DNA of 64,000 nt from Acidimicrobiia bacterium (lineage in GTDB: Bacteria > Actinomycetota > Acidimicrobiia > Acidimicrobiales > Bin134), in NCBI GenBank assembly GCA_022822905.1, contig JAJDYE010000037.1, positions 102,859 to 166,858 of the forward strand, read 5' to 3'. Below the pieces are notes generated by a model. It did no database searches. It had not been told where the DNA came from and was given only the letters and a program-made list of their open reading frames with translations. This document shows, piece by piece, positions 33,871 to 41,954 of this stretch. Both the position numbers and the translations under genes were made by a program. Each line of letters begins with the position of its first letter. The stretch's first letter is position 1.

Positions 33871-34686
33871 GTGGCCGACCTCCAAGGGTTCATGTATCCC
33901 CGCACTCCCACCGGAGCTGGCAGCATCTTGCCGGGTCCGCCGTGGCACTACTCGGGAGAGATGCTCACCGTGGAGTTCCGCACCGATCCGGCCAATGTGG
34001 CCGAGCTCCTCCCCGAGCCGCTGGAGCTGGTGGACGACGACCCCGGCGCCGTGGCCCTCATTTGGGCCGACTGGCAGAGTTGCAGCGACACCTTCGAGGA
34101 GATCCTCGACCCGGCCCGGGCCCAGTACAAGGAGGTGTTCTTGGTGGTTCGCTGCACCTATCAGGGGCACATCTTCAGTCGGGCGGCCTACATCTGGGTG
34201 GACAAGGACTTCGCCATGGCCCGGGGCCATGTCCAGGGCTACCCCAAGAAGATGAGCGAGATCTGGATGACCCGCCCGGTGGCCTACGGCAAGGCCGGAC
34301 CCCGGCTCGAGTCCGGCGGGCAGTTCGGTGCCACCCTCAGCACATGGGGGCGGCGGATCGCCGAGGCCCGGTTCACCATCCGGGGAACCGCTGAGTCGCC
34401 CGGTTTCGTCAACAGCCACCCCATGCTGCACAGCCGCCAGATGCCGGCCATCGAGATGGACGGGCGCGACTCGCTGGACGAGCTGGTCACCATGCGGGGC
34501 TACGATGCCGATCTTGGCCCCGTGTTCAGCGGCGATGCCGAGCTGGTGCTGCCCGAGAATCTCACCGAGGAGCTCGCCCGCTTGGCGCCCTTTGAGATCA
34601 TCGGCGGCTACTACCGGCAGGTGGGCAACTCCATGGCCGGGGGCACCACGCTGTGGGCCGCCCCCAACCCGATGGAATCTGAGTGA
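33871..34686 (+). CDS. Acetoacetate decarboxylase-like protein
   Basis: The 271-residue protein has the ADC family pattern with GPPWHYSGEMLTVEFRTDP near the N-terminus, a central VVRCTYQGHIFSRAAYIWVDKDFAMARG, and GYPKKMSEIW, whose Lys pair is at the Schiff-base position of ADC. The GTG at 33871 coincides with the predicted transcription start, so the mRNA is probably leaderless. First gene of an operon with a P450, a LigB-type dioxygenase and a glutamine amidotransferase-like protein. It may decarboxylate or hydrolyse a beta-keto product. Confidence 0.75.
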   Translation: MADLQGFMYPRTPTGAGSILPGPPWHYSGEMLTVEFRTDPANVAELLPEPLELVDDDPGAVALIWADWQSCSDTFEEILDPARAQYKEVFLVVRCTYQGHIFSRAAYIWVDKDFAMARGHVQGYPKKMSEIWMTRPVAYGKAGPRLESGGQFGATLSTWGRRIAEARFTIRGTAESPGFVNSHPMLHSRQMPAIEMDGRDSLDELVTMRGYDADLGPVFSGDAELVLPENLTEELARLAPFEIIGGYYRQVGNSMAGGTTLWAAPNPMESE

Positions 34687-35957
34687 TGGCCATCCCGGCC
34701 TATGCCGACGACTACCTGGCCGATCTCGGTCCCGACGACGCCGACATCACTGATCACGACACCTACGTGGCCGGCGTCCCCCACTCCACGTTCACCCGGT
34801 TGCGGGCAGAAGACCCGGTGCACTGGACCGAGGAGGCCGACGGGGCCGGGTTCTGGTCGATCCTGCGCTACGACGACTGCCTGGCGGTGAGCCGCGACGT
34901 CGAGACGTTCACCTCGTCGCTGGGCATTCGCCTCGAGGAGATGGACGCCGAGCAGACCGAGGCCCGGCGGACCATGATGGAGATGGACCCCCCCGAGCAC
35001 ACCCGGCTGCGCCGCCTGGTGAACAAGGGCTTCACCCGCCGGACAGTGGAGACATTCGAGGACTCCATCCGCGAGCTGGTGGGGGAGGTGCTCGACAAAG
35101 CGCTGGCCAACGACGAGTTCGACTTCGTCCACGACATCGCCGAGGAGCTCCCCATGAGGATGCTCGGCCGCCTGCTGGGCACCGACGACACCGACGGCCG
35201 CAAGCTGGTGGCCTGGGGCGACGCACTCCTGGGCAACACCGACCCCGACTTCACCGATTTTCCGGTGGACCTCACCGACACCGAACAGTTCCGGATGGTC
35301 CCGTTCCGCAGCCCCGCGGCCATCGAGATCTTCCAGTACGCCCAAGACCAGGCCGCCGACCGGCGGGTCTGTCCCCGAGACGACATCATTACCAAGCTGC
35401 TGGCCCCCACCATCGACGGCGACCCCCTCACCGACTTGGAATTCAACAACTTCCTCACCCTGTTGGTGGCCGCGGGCAACGACACCACCCGCTACACCAT
35501 GACCCACGGCATGTGGACCCTGCTGAACCATCCCCATCTCTGGCAGGCGTGGCAGTCCGACCCCGGTCTGACCATCACCGCGGTGGAGGAGATCCTGCGC
35601 AGCGGATCGGTCACCATGCACTTCCGCCGCACCGCCTCCTGCGATGTTGAGATGCGGGGCTCGCAGATCCGGGCGGGCGACAAAGTGGTGATCTGGTTTG
35701 TGGCCGCCAATCACGACCCCGAGGGATTCGAGCGGCCGTTCCGCTTCGACTTGGGCCGCGAGCATAACGACCACATGGCGTTCGGCCGCAACGGGCCGCA
35801 CCTGTGCCTCGGGGCCTGGCTGGCCCGCATGGAGGTGAGGCTGGTGTTTGAAGAGCTGATGAAGCGGGTGAGCCGCTTGGAGCCCGCCGGCCCGATCGAC
35901 CGACTGCGCTCCAACTTCATCTCCGGGATCAAGCGGCTTCCGGTCAAGGTGGTGTGA
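34686..35957 (+). CDS. Cytochrome P450 (CYP125-like group)
   Basis: The 423-residue P450 has I-helix VAAGNDTTRY, ExxR motif EEILR, MHFRRTASCDVEMRGSQI, VAANHDPEGF and a haem loop FGRNGPHLCLGAW with Cys about 374. It is clearly related to the P450 at 21081-22361. The start overlaps the decarboxylase-like stop as TGATG, and the stop overlaps the dioxygenase start. It has no ferredoxin of its own; the one at 20866 could serve both. Confidence 0.92.
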   Translation: MAIPAYADDYLADLGPDDADITDHDTYVAGVPHSTFTRLRAEDPVHWTEEADGAGFWSILRYDDCLAVSRDVETFTSSLGIRLEEMDAEQTEARRTMMEMDPPEHTRLRRLVNKGFTRRTVETFEDSIRELVGEVLDKALANDEFDFVHDIAEELPMRMLGRLLGTDDTDGRKLVAWGDALLGNTDPDFTDFPVDLTDTEQFRMVPFRSPAAIEIFQYAQDQAADRRVCPRDDIITKLLAPTIDGDPLTDLEFNNFLTLLVAAGNDTTRYTMTHGMWTLLNHPHLWQAWQSDPGLTITAVEEILRSGSVTMHFRRTASCDVEMRGSQIRAGDKVVIWFVAANHDPEGFERPFRFDLGREHNDHMAFGRNGPHLCLGAWLARMEVRLVFEELMKRVSRLEPAGPIDRLRSNFISGIKRLPVKVV

Positions 35958-36817
35958 TGGGCGCCATAGTCGGAGCTGGCTTGGTCTCCCACGTTCCCAC
36001 GCTGGTGCTGCCTGAGGAGATTCGCCGATACCTCAACGACGGCGAGGACACCACGCTGTACCAGGGTCTCCATGACTTGGGCGCCCAGCGGCTGCGCCCG
36101 CTGGCCGCTGACACTGTAGTGGTGGTGGACACCCACTGGTTCACCACCGTTGAGCACATCGTGACCTCCCACGACCGCCGCGGTGGACTGTTCACCTCAG
36201 AAGAGCTGCCCCGGGGCATGTGCCAGGTGGCCTATGACATGCCCGGCGATCCGGAGCTGGCTGAGGCGTGGGCCGCCCAGGCCATCGGGCGGGACGACAC
36301 CTGGATCACGGCCATCGACGACCCCCATCTGCCGGTTCACTATCCCACCATCAACCTGCTGCCGTTTCTCCAGGGCGACGAGGCCTGGGTATCGGCCAGC
36401 ATCTGCCAGACCGCCGAACCCGACGACTTCCTGCTGTTCGGCGAGCTGTTGGCCCAAGCGGTGGCCGACTTGGACCGCCGGGTGGTGGTTTTGGCCAGCG
36501 GGGGTCTGAGCCACCGGTTCTGGCCGCTGCGGCAATTCCGCGACCATGAGGGCGCTGATCCGTCGCTGCATCTGCGCACCCCCGAGGCCAGAGCCGCCGA
36601 CGAGCACGTGATCGACTGCCTCATCAAGGGCGATCACGCCGGGGTGCTTGGGTACCTGCCCGAATTCTCCACCCACGCCCCCGAGGGCTTCTTCGGCCAC
36701 TACCTGACCATGGTGGGTGCCCTCGGCGGGGCGGCTTGCACTGCTGCCGGCGAGCAATTCGGCCAATACGAAGCGGTCGCCGGAACGGGCCAGGTGCATC
36801 TATGGTTCAGCCCGTGA
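35957..36817 (+). CDS. Class III extradiol dioxygenase-like protein (LigB family)
   Basis: The 286-residue protein has H12 (GLVSHVPT), H60 (VVVDTHWFT) and a later ASGGLSHRF, the order seen in LigB/HpaD-type Fe(II) extradiol dioxygenases such as 3,4-dihydroxyphenylacetate 2,3-dioxygenase. It likely opens a catecholic or hydroxylated ring, product of the P450 or upstream enzymes. It overlaps the P450 stop and the next gene's start. 3,4-DOPA-type and 2-aminophenol dioxygenases share this fold, so the exact substrate is open. Confidence 0.8.
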   Translation: MGAIVGAGLVSHVPTLVLPEEIRRYLNDGEDTTLYQGLHDLGAQRLRPLAADTVVVVDTHWFTTVEHIVTSHDRRGGLFTSEELPRGMCQVAYDMPGDPELAEAWAAQAIGRDDTWITAIDDPHLPVHYPTINLLPFLQGDEAWVSASICQTAEPDDFLLFGELLAQAVADLDRRVVVLASGGLSHRFWPLRQFRDHEGADPSLHLRTPEARAADEHVIDCLIKGDHAGVLGYLPEFSTHAPEGFFGHYLTMVGALGGAACTAAGEQFGQYEAVAGTGQVHLWFSP

Positions 36818-37521
36818 AGCGCGCCCTGGCCATCGCCCACGAGCCGGACGGTCTTCCCGGCCAGATAGACACCCGTTTGCGCCAGCGGGACTACGAGGTC
36901 CACATCCACGTGGTGACCCACGATTACGACTACCCCAACGTCGCCGTGCCCTTCCCGTCGATGGACGATTACGACCTGCTGCTGCCCATGGGCTCGGTGC
37001 GCACGCTCACCGACAAAGACGAGGTCGACACCTGGATCTACGAAGAGCTCGGCATGATCAGGCAGGCCCATGAGGAGGGCAAGCCAGTGTTGGGGATCTG
37101 CTTTGGCGGGCAGCTCATCTCCGAGGCGCTGGGCGGCGAAGTCGAGGTGTCACCGGTGACCGAGATCGGCTGGTTCCAGCTTGACGACGGCGAGGACGGC
37201 CCCAACCCGGCCGGGCCGGGACCGTGGATGCAGTGGCACCACGACCGGTTCACCCCGCCCCCCGGCGCCGAGGTGCTGGCCCGCAACGAAAGCTCGGTGC
37301 AGCTCATCAGGATCGGCAACACGGTGGGAACCCAGTTCCACCCCGAGGTCGACGTGGCCCATGTGGAGTCGTTCCTTCGCCTCGCCCCCCAGGAATACTT
37401 GGACCAGTGCGGGGTGGACTTCGACCAGCTCATGGAGGAGACCCGCCAGCACGAGATGGCCAACATCAAGCAGTGCCACGCCTTCGTTGACTGGTATCTG
37501 GACGAGGTGCTGGCCGACTAG
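36802..37521 (+). CDS. Class I glutamine amidotransferase-like hydrolase
   Basis: The 239-residue protein has nucleophile Cys100 (LGICFGGQLISEALGG), His180/Glu182 (TQFHPEVD) and a long C-terminal helix region (NIKQCHAFVDWYLDEV). It resembles GMP-synthase-type GATase domains. In this operon it could release glutamate from a gamma-glutamyl amide, as AtdA2 or PuuD-type enzymes do. Start ATG 36802 has AGGTG upstream; GTG 36814 overlapping the LigB stop (GTGA) is the alternative. Confidence 0.82.
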   Translation: MVQPVKRALAIAHEPDGLPGQIDTRLRQRDYEVHIHVVTHDYDYPNVAVPFPSMDDYDLLLPMGSVRTLTDKDEVDTWIYEELGMIRQAHEEGKPVLGICFGGQLISEALGGEVEVSPVTEIGWFQLDDGEDGPNPAGPGPWMQWHHDRFTPPPGAEVLARNESSVQLIRIGNTVGTQFHPEVDVAHVESFLRLAPQEYLDQCGVDFDQLMEETRQHEMANIKQCHAFVDWYLDEVLAD

Positions 37522-37537
37522 CCCCCTGCCGGGTTCC

Positions 37538-38851
37538 TCAGTGGTACATGAGGTACTCGTCGAGCTCCCACTGGGTTACCTCGCCGCCGGACACGTCCTC
37601 GCCCACCGCGGCGATGTAGCGCTCCCACTCGGCCTGTTTGTTGGCGATGAAGTTCTGGCACAGGACGTCGCCCACAGCGGACATCAGCGCCGGATCGGCT
37701 GCTAGATGCTCCAAGGCCACAGCCAGGCTGGGCGCCGCCCCCACATCGGTGTTGACCTCTTCGAACCCATCGGCGGTGAGCGGGTCGGGGCACTCCAGTT
37801 CATTGACCACGCCGAGGCGGGCGGCTTGGAGGATGGTGGCCACCCCGAGGTGGATGTTGACCGCGCCGTCGCCCACCCGGTTCTCGATCCGGGTGGCGGC
37901 CCCCCGTGCCTCGGGCATCCGGTTGGCCGCGCAGCGGTGGTCGTGGCCCCAGTTGGCCCAGTAGCCGTTGAGCTCTGCGGGCTGGAGCCGCCGGTAGGCG
38001 TTCACCGTGGGAGCGCATAGCGCGATGAGCCCCTGATGGTGGGCCACCAACCCGGCCAAGCACCCCTTGGCCAGGGCCGATAGGCCGTCATCTGCTGTGG
38101 TGTCGTTGAAGGCGTTGTGGCCGTCGGCGTCGACCAGTGAGAAGTTCACGTGAACCCCGCTGCCGGCCACCCCCACGAACGGCTTGCCCAGAAAGGTGAG
38201 GTCTAGACCGTGACTCAGGGCCACCTCCCGGGCCAACACCCGGAACAAAAACGCCTCGTCGGCGGCCTTGAGGGCGTCGTCGTATTCCAGGGTCAGCTCG
38301 AACTGCGACTCGTCGTACTCGGCGTTGATGCTCTCCAGCGGAAACCCGCACCGCCAGGCAGTGCGGGTGATGTCGTCGATCAGCCCGGTCGGGTCGGCCG
38401 ACCGGCCGGTGCCGTAGACGAACGACCGGGGAGTGTCCCAGCGCTCCCAGCCGCCTTCGCCGTCGGGCTGGAGCACATAGGCCTCGAACTCGATACCCAC
38501 CTTGGGCGAATAGCCCAGGTCGGCCCACGCCGCGATGGCCTGCTGAAGGGCATGGCGGGCCGAGACGGTGTAGGGCTCACCCCGGAAGTCCAGATGGCCG
38601 ACCACCACGCCGGTGGCGTCGTCCTCCCAGCTGGGGCGGACCTCGTCGGGGTCGAATGAGGCCACAACGTCGGGGAGCCCCTCCAGCAGATAGGCGCCGG
38701 GAGCCGGGATCAGGCTGCGGTCGTAGCCGAGGGCGAACGTGGTGATGCAGTGGCCGGTGCCCTGCTCGGCCAAATGCACGGGCAGGTATTTGCCCCGAGC
38801 CAGGCCGAGATGGTCGGGCCACAGCACGCGGATCCGGTCGTAGTCGCTCAT
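37538..38851 (-). CDS. Glutamine synthetase-like gamma-glutamyl-amide ligase, divergent
   Basis: The 437-residue GS fold has GIEFEAYVL (metal Glu residues), NAEYDESQFELTLEY, GSGVHVNFSL and TRIENRVGDGAVNIHLGVA. The last segment replaces the usual R-x-ANPYL motif, so it is far from housekeeping GlnA and from the ligase at 22345. Length and motifs fit ligases that glutamylate non-ammonia amines (for example anilide or alkylamide synthetases). Start 38851 has GAGAGGA upstream. It follows the alpha/beta hydrolase in a site-C operon and faces the GATase gene convergently. Confidence 0.82.
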   Translation of the reverse strand: MSDYDRIRVLWPDHLGLARGKYLPVHLAEQGTGHCITTFALGYDRSLIPAPGAYLLEGLPDVVASFDPDEVRPSWEDDATGVVVGHLDFRGEPYTVSARHALQQAIAAWADLGYSPKVGIEFEAYVLQPDGEGGWERWDTPRSFVYGTGRSADPTGLIDDITRTAWRCGFPLESINAEYDESQFELTLEYDDALKAADEAFLFRVLAREVALSHGLDLTFLGKPFVGVAGSGVHVNFSLVDADGHNAFNDTTADDGLSALAKGCLAGLVAHHQGLIALCAPTVNAYRRLQPAELNGYWANWGHDHRCAANRMPEARGAATRIENRVGDGAVNIHLGVATILQAARLGVVNELECPDPLTADGFEEVNTDVGAAPSLAVALEHLAADPALMSAVGDVLCQNFIANKQAEWERYIAAVGEDVSGGEVTQWELDEYLMYH

Positions 38852-38899
38852 GGTGCGATTCCTCTCATGGCGGAGATGCAGCCGACAAGTCAAAGCCCA

Positions 38900-39703
38900 T
38901 CATGGCCGAGCGGCCGAGAGCGAACCCAAGAACTCGCTTACCAGGCGGTTGAAGAGGTCGGGGGTTTCCGAAGGGCTGAGGTGGCCTGCCCCCGGGATCA
39001 TCTTCAGCTGGCTGTCGGGGATGCCCTCCGCGATCTCGGCGGCATAGGCCGGTGGCGTCTCCTCGTCCAACTCGCCCACCATGACCAACGTGGGAGCGGT
39101 GATCTCGCCGAGGCGGTGGCGCACGTCATGGGTAGTGAGCAGTCCGCACGCGGCCCGGAACCCGGCCGAGGGGATGCGGGCCATGGCCGCCGCCGTCCGG
39201 TCGCGCTCGGGTCCGTCGAAGCCGGGGGCGGTGATGGCAGCGATCACGTCGTCGGCGATGTCGGCGAGATTGAGTCCGGCGTCCAGCGGTGCGGTTCGCA
39301 GTCGGCGCCATTCATCGGGGTCGGTCCCGTCGCCCCCGAACGCTGCGCTGGTGTCAGCCAGCACCAGCGACTTGACCCGGTTGGGATGGCGCAGGGCGGT
39401 GTGCAGCGCATGGTGCCCTCCGAACGACAAGCCGCACAGGTGCGCGGACTCCACCCCCAGCCGGTCGAGCAGCTCGGCTATGGCGTCGGCAATGGCCTCG
39501 AATGTGAGCGGGCTGATCGGCGGCGACGCGCCGTAACCGGGCATGTCCCAGGCCACACAGCGCCACCGGTCGGAGAGCGCCTTGATCTGGGGCTCCCACG
39601 CAATCCGAGAACCCCCTAGGCCGTGGAGAAACAGCACAATGTCGCCTTCGCCGGCCTCTCGCCAGGCGATTGCGCCGTCCACGTCTCGAACCGGAGCAGC
39701 CAC
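38900..39703 (-). CDS. Alpha/beta hydrolase (NicD/MhpC-like)
   Basis: The 267-residue hydrolase has oxyanion HGLGGSRIAW, nucleophile Ser93 (GLSFGG), Asp117 (LADTSA) and His241 (GAGHLSP). The Ser-Asp spacing of 24 equals that reported for NicD (N-formylmaleamate deformylase), which follows NicX in nicotinate breakdown, but similar spacing occurs in enol-lactonases. The GTG start is about 9 nt from a -10-like TTAGTT, possibly leaderless. First gene of an operon with a GS-like ligase; operator site C overlaps its promoter. Confidence 0.78.
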   Translation of the reverse strand: MAAPVRDVDGAIAWREAGEGDIVLFLHGLGGSRIAWEPQIKALSDRWRCVAWDMPGYGASPPISPLTFEAIADAIAELLDRLGVESAHLCGLSFGGHHALHTALRHPNRVKSLVLADTSAAFGGDGTDPDEWRRLRTAPLDAGLNLADIADDVIAAITAPGFDGPERDRTAAAMARIPSAGFRAACGLLTTHDVRHRLGEITAPTLVMVGELDEETPPAYAAEIAEGIPDSQLKMIPGAGHLSPSETPDLFNRLVSEFLGSLSAARP

Positions 39704-39733
39704 CGCAAACCAAACTAACGTTCCCGGCGAGAG

Positions 39734-39749
39734 CGTTTGGAAGCGAACA
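39734..39749. promoter_or_regulatory. Inverted repeat operator site C (divergent promoter)
   Basis: CGTTTGGAAGCGAACA matches sites A (31395) and B (33841) in 11-13 of 16 positions and in its inverted repeat form. It lies between the divergent alpha/beta hydrolase (-) and PuuD-like (+) genes, overlapping a TTCCAA -35-like element of the former (39742-39737, 18 bp from TTAGTT). Confidence 0.5.
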
Positions 39750-39754
39750 ATTCG

Positions 39755-40462
39755 GTGACCACAAAACTCCCATTGATAGGACTGCCCGGCCGGCGCAAGC
39801 AGGCATCGGAGATCAGCGGCTTTCCCGAAGCGATGGCCAAGAGCGATGTCGATCTGTACATGGCCGATTACGCCCGCGGCGTCATTGAAGCCGGCGGCAT
39901 CCCGGTTCACATCCCTATAGACGTCGACCCCACAGCGGTGGGAGAGCGGCTCGATGGGATCGTCCTTCCCGGGGGAACCGACGTCGACCCGATCCTCTAT
40001 GGGTCCGATCCCGATCCCGAGCTGTTGCCCCTCGAGCCCGAGCGCGACGATCTAGAGCTGGCGTTGCTCTCTGCCGCCCTCGATGCCGAAGTCCCGGTGC
40101 TTGGCATCTGCCGGGGCATCCAAGTGCTCAACGTCCACCAGGGTGGAACGCTGCACCAGCATGTGCCCGAACACGGTCGCTTCGACTTGCCCATCGATTC
40201 CACCATCCACCAGGTGAGTTTTGCCGAGGGCTCCACATTGCATGAGCTGTATGGCCCCTCAGCCCAGGTGAACAGCCTCCATCACCAGACGTTGGCCGAT
40301 CTGGGCCATGATCTCACCATCACCGCCCGAGCCGACGACGGCACCATCGAGGGCGTGGAGATGGGCGATCACGTGGTCGCTGTCCAATGGCACCCCGAGA
40401 TGATGCCCACCCGCCCCACCGACCCCATATTCGCCTGGCTGGTTAATCGAGCGTCTCGCTAA
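39755..40462 (+). CDS. puuD: Gamma-glutamyl-gamma-aminobutyrate hydrolase-like (peptidase C26, PuuD type)
   Basis: The 235-residue protein has LPLIGLPGRRK, LPGGTDVDP, nucleophile Cys119 (LGICRGIQVLNV), NSLHHQT and VAVQWHPEMM with His213/Glu215, the complete PuuD pattern. It hydrolyses a gamma-glutamyl amide to glutamate plus the amine product. The GTG 39755 is used because it begins the conserved N-terminal strand. Its stop overlaps that of the convergent methyltransferase gene. It completes the ligase-hydrolase pair of the gamma-glutamylation route. Confidence 0.88.
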   Translation: MTTKLPLIGLPGRRKQASEISGFPEAMAKSDVDLYMADYARGVIEAGGIPVHIPIDVDPTAVGERLDGIVLPGGTDVDPILYGSDPDPELLPLEPERDDLELALLSAALDAEVPVLGICRGIQVLNVHQGGTLHQHVPEHGRFDLPIDSTIHQVSFAEGSTLHELYGPSAQVNSLHHQTLADLGHDLTITARADDGTIEGVEMGDHVVAVQWHPEMMPTRPTDPIFAWLVNRASR

Positions 40463-41484
40463 TCCGGCTTGCGGGCGAGGAAGAAGTACGCCGGGGTGAA
40501 GATGCCGAGCTTGCCTGCTTCGGCCAGGCCCTCGGCGCCGATGTTCAGGGTTTCCGACACGCGAACTGCTCCTTGCGGCACGACGCGAAGCGCCTCGAGC
40601 ACCCGTAGCGACTGGGTGGTCATCCAGCGTCCAATGGCCGAGGCGCGCAGTCCCGTCAGAGAGAACCCCGGGCTTACCAAGGGTTGATACCAGGGAATCG
40701 ACGGGCCAGTGGGTATCGCGAGGTCCCTTGTTTCCGATATCTCGAAACCCACCGACTTGAGCGCATGGTCAACGGTTGGTAGGTCGTCCAGGTCAGTCAG
40801 CCCCGTTCCCAACAGGAGGTTGTTCTTGACCTTGAGGTGGAGGGGATTCTCAGCGTCGAAGCGATCAGTGAGACACCATTCGTGAGCGGCGAAGCACTGC
40901 CCGGGCTTCAGCAAGCGGAAGGCCTCGCCGTAGATGCTCTCTTTGTCGGGGGCACAACAGGTGGCCTCAATGCCGTACACCGCGTCGAACGACTCGTCAG
41001 GGGCATCGACGTTCAAGAAGTCGCAGTGCAGGAAATCGGCCAGATGGGTGAGCTCCGCCTCTTTCGCCAGCTTCCGGGCGCGTTCCAATTGGTAGGCGTT
41101 GCTGTTCACACCGACGATCTTGGCCCCGGAAAAGCGGGCAATCTCCAATAGCGGGCCGCCGATGCCGCAACCGAGGTCGGCCACGACCATCCCAGGTCGC
41201 AACTCGAGCTTGTGGGCCAAGAAGTGCTCGTGGCGTCTGATGGAAGCCTCCAAGCTCTCCCCGGCCACACGGGGGGCAAAGTGAAAAGACCTGCCCCATC
41301 CGTACTCGTAGAAGTCCGTGGCCACGTCGTAATAGAGATTGTTGAACTCTTCGTGGTCGTCTTCCCCGTTGCCTGAATCGCTGTTCTTGAGTTGCCTGAA
41401 TCGGCGCTCGTATTCGCGAATAGTCGGGTCGACGGCTTCCGTGCTTCCTGGCTTCTTCAAAATGTTGGCGAGCTTGTCAGACAT
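40459..41484 (-). CDS. Sterol C-24 methyltransferase homologue (Erg6/SMT family)
   Basis: The 341-residue protein has the SMT signatures: YYDVATDFYEYGWGRSFHF (YEYGWG at 59-64), SAM-binding DLGCGIGGP (103-111), GIEATCCAP (171-179) and a C-terminal Sterol_MT_C-like block ending AEGLAEAGKLGIFTPAYFF. These are the conserved regions of eukaryotic sterol 24-methyltransferase, which adds a methyl to the steroid side-chain double bond. No squalene epoxidase or cyclase gene is in the window, so it may modify acquired sterols. Start has GAAGGGG upstream. Closely related bacterial enzymes could use another substrate. Confidence 0.85.
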   Translation of the reverse strand: MSDKLANILKKPGSTEAVDPTIREYERRFRQLKNSDSGNGEDDHEEFNNLYYDVATDFYEYGWGRSFHFAPRVAGESLEASIRRHEHFLAHKLELRPGMVVADLGCGIGGPLLEIARFSGAKIVGVNSNAYQLERARKLAKEAELTHLADFLHCDFLNVDAPDESFDAVYGIEATCCAPDKESIYGEAFRLLKPGQCFAAHEWCLTDRFDAENPLHLKVKNNLLLGTGLTDLDDLPTVDHALKSVGFEISETRDLAIPTGPSIPWYQPLVSPGFSLTGLRASAIGRWMTTQSLRVLEALRVVPQGAVRVSETLNIGAEGLAEAGKLGIFTPAYFFLARKPD

Positions 41485-41517
41485 TGAGCCCCTTCAAGAT
41501 TGGTTGCGACACTCTTA

Positions 41518-41943
41518 CTATTGGAGACCGAAGCCCGTGAAGTCGCCGGACATGTCGGGCGGGCCGTAGTAGATGCGGTGGAGGGCTCGGCGGGCGAACT
41601 TCCATCGGCCGTCTTCTCGGCAATATTCGTCGTCGTAGAAGCCGTACATGGTCATGGGGTCTTCATCGGGACGCTTGAAGTGCTCGATCACGTACCAGCG
41701 CCCCGTGCCGGTGCCGGCCTCCTCATCAAGATCGGCCCAGCCGTTGAGATAGGCGTGGATCACGCCGTCGAGGCGGGCCAGCATGCCTTGCCAGGACGTG
41801 GAGATCTCATCCCGACCGGTCTTGGTCATCGGGCCCATCTCCCAAACTGCATCAGTGGCCCAGGTGGCCGCCCACTGATCGGCGTCAAAACGGCACACCG
41901 CATCGGCGTAGCGGGCCAACAAGGTTCGAATCTCGTCAGACAT
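41518..41943 (-). CDS. SnoaL/NTF2-like protein
   Basis: The 141-residue protein has an alpha+beta cone pattern: LARYADAVCRFDADQWAATWATDAVWEM, followed by beta strands GTGRWYVIEHF and DEYCREDGRWKFARRALH. Such proteins bind or isomerise small hydrophobic ligands (steroid isomerases, polyketide cyclases). It lies upstream of the sterol methyltransferase with a 33-nt gap and may be co-transcribed. A remnant of a close paralogue lies 440 bp away. Confidence 0.8.
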   Translation of the reverse strand: MSDEIRTLLARYADAVCRFDADQWAATWATDAVWEMGPMTKTGRDEISTSWQGMLARLDGVIHAYLNGWADLDEEAGTGTGRWYVIEHFKRPDEDPMTMYGFYDDEYCREDGRWKFARRALHRIYYGPPDMSGDFTGFGLQ

Positions 41944-41954
41944 AACGCCTTCCC

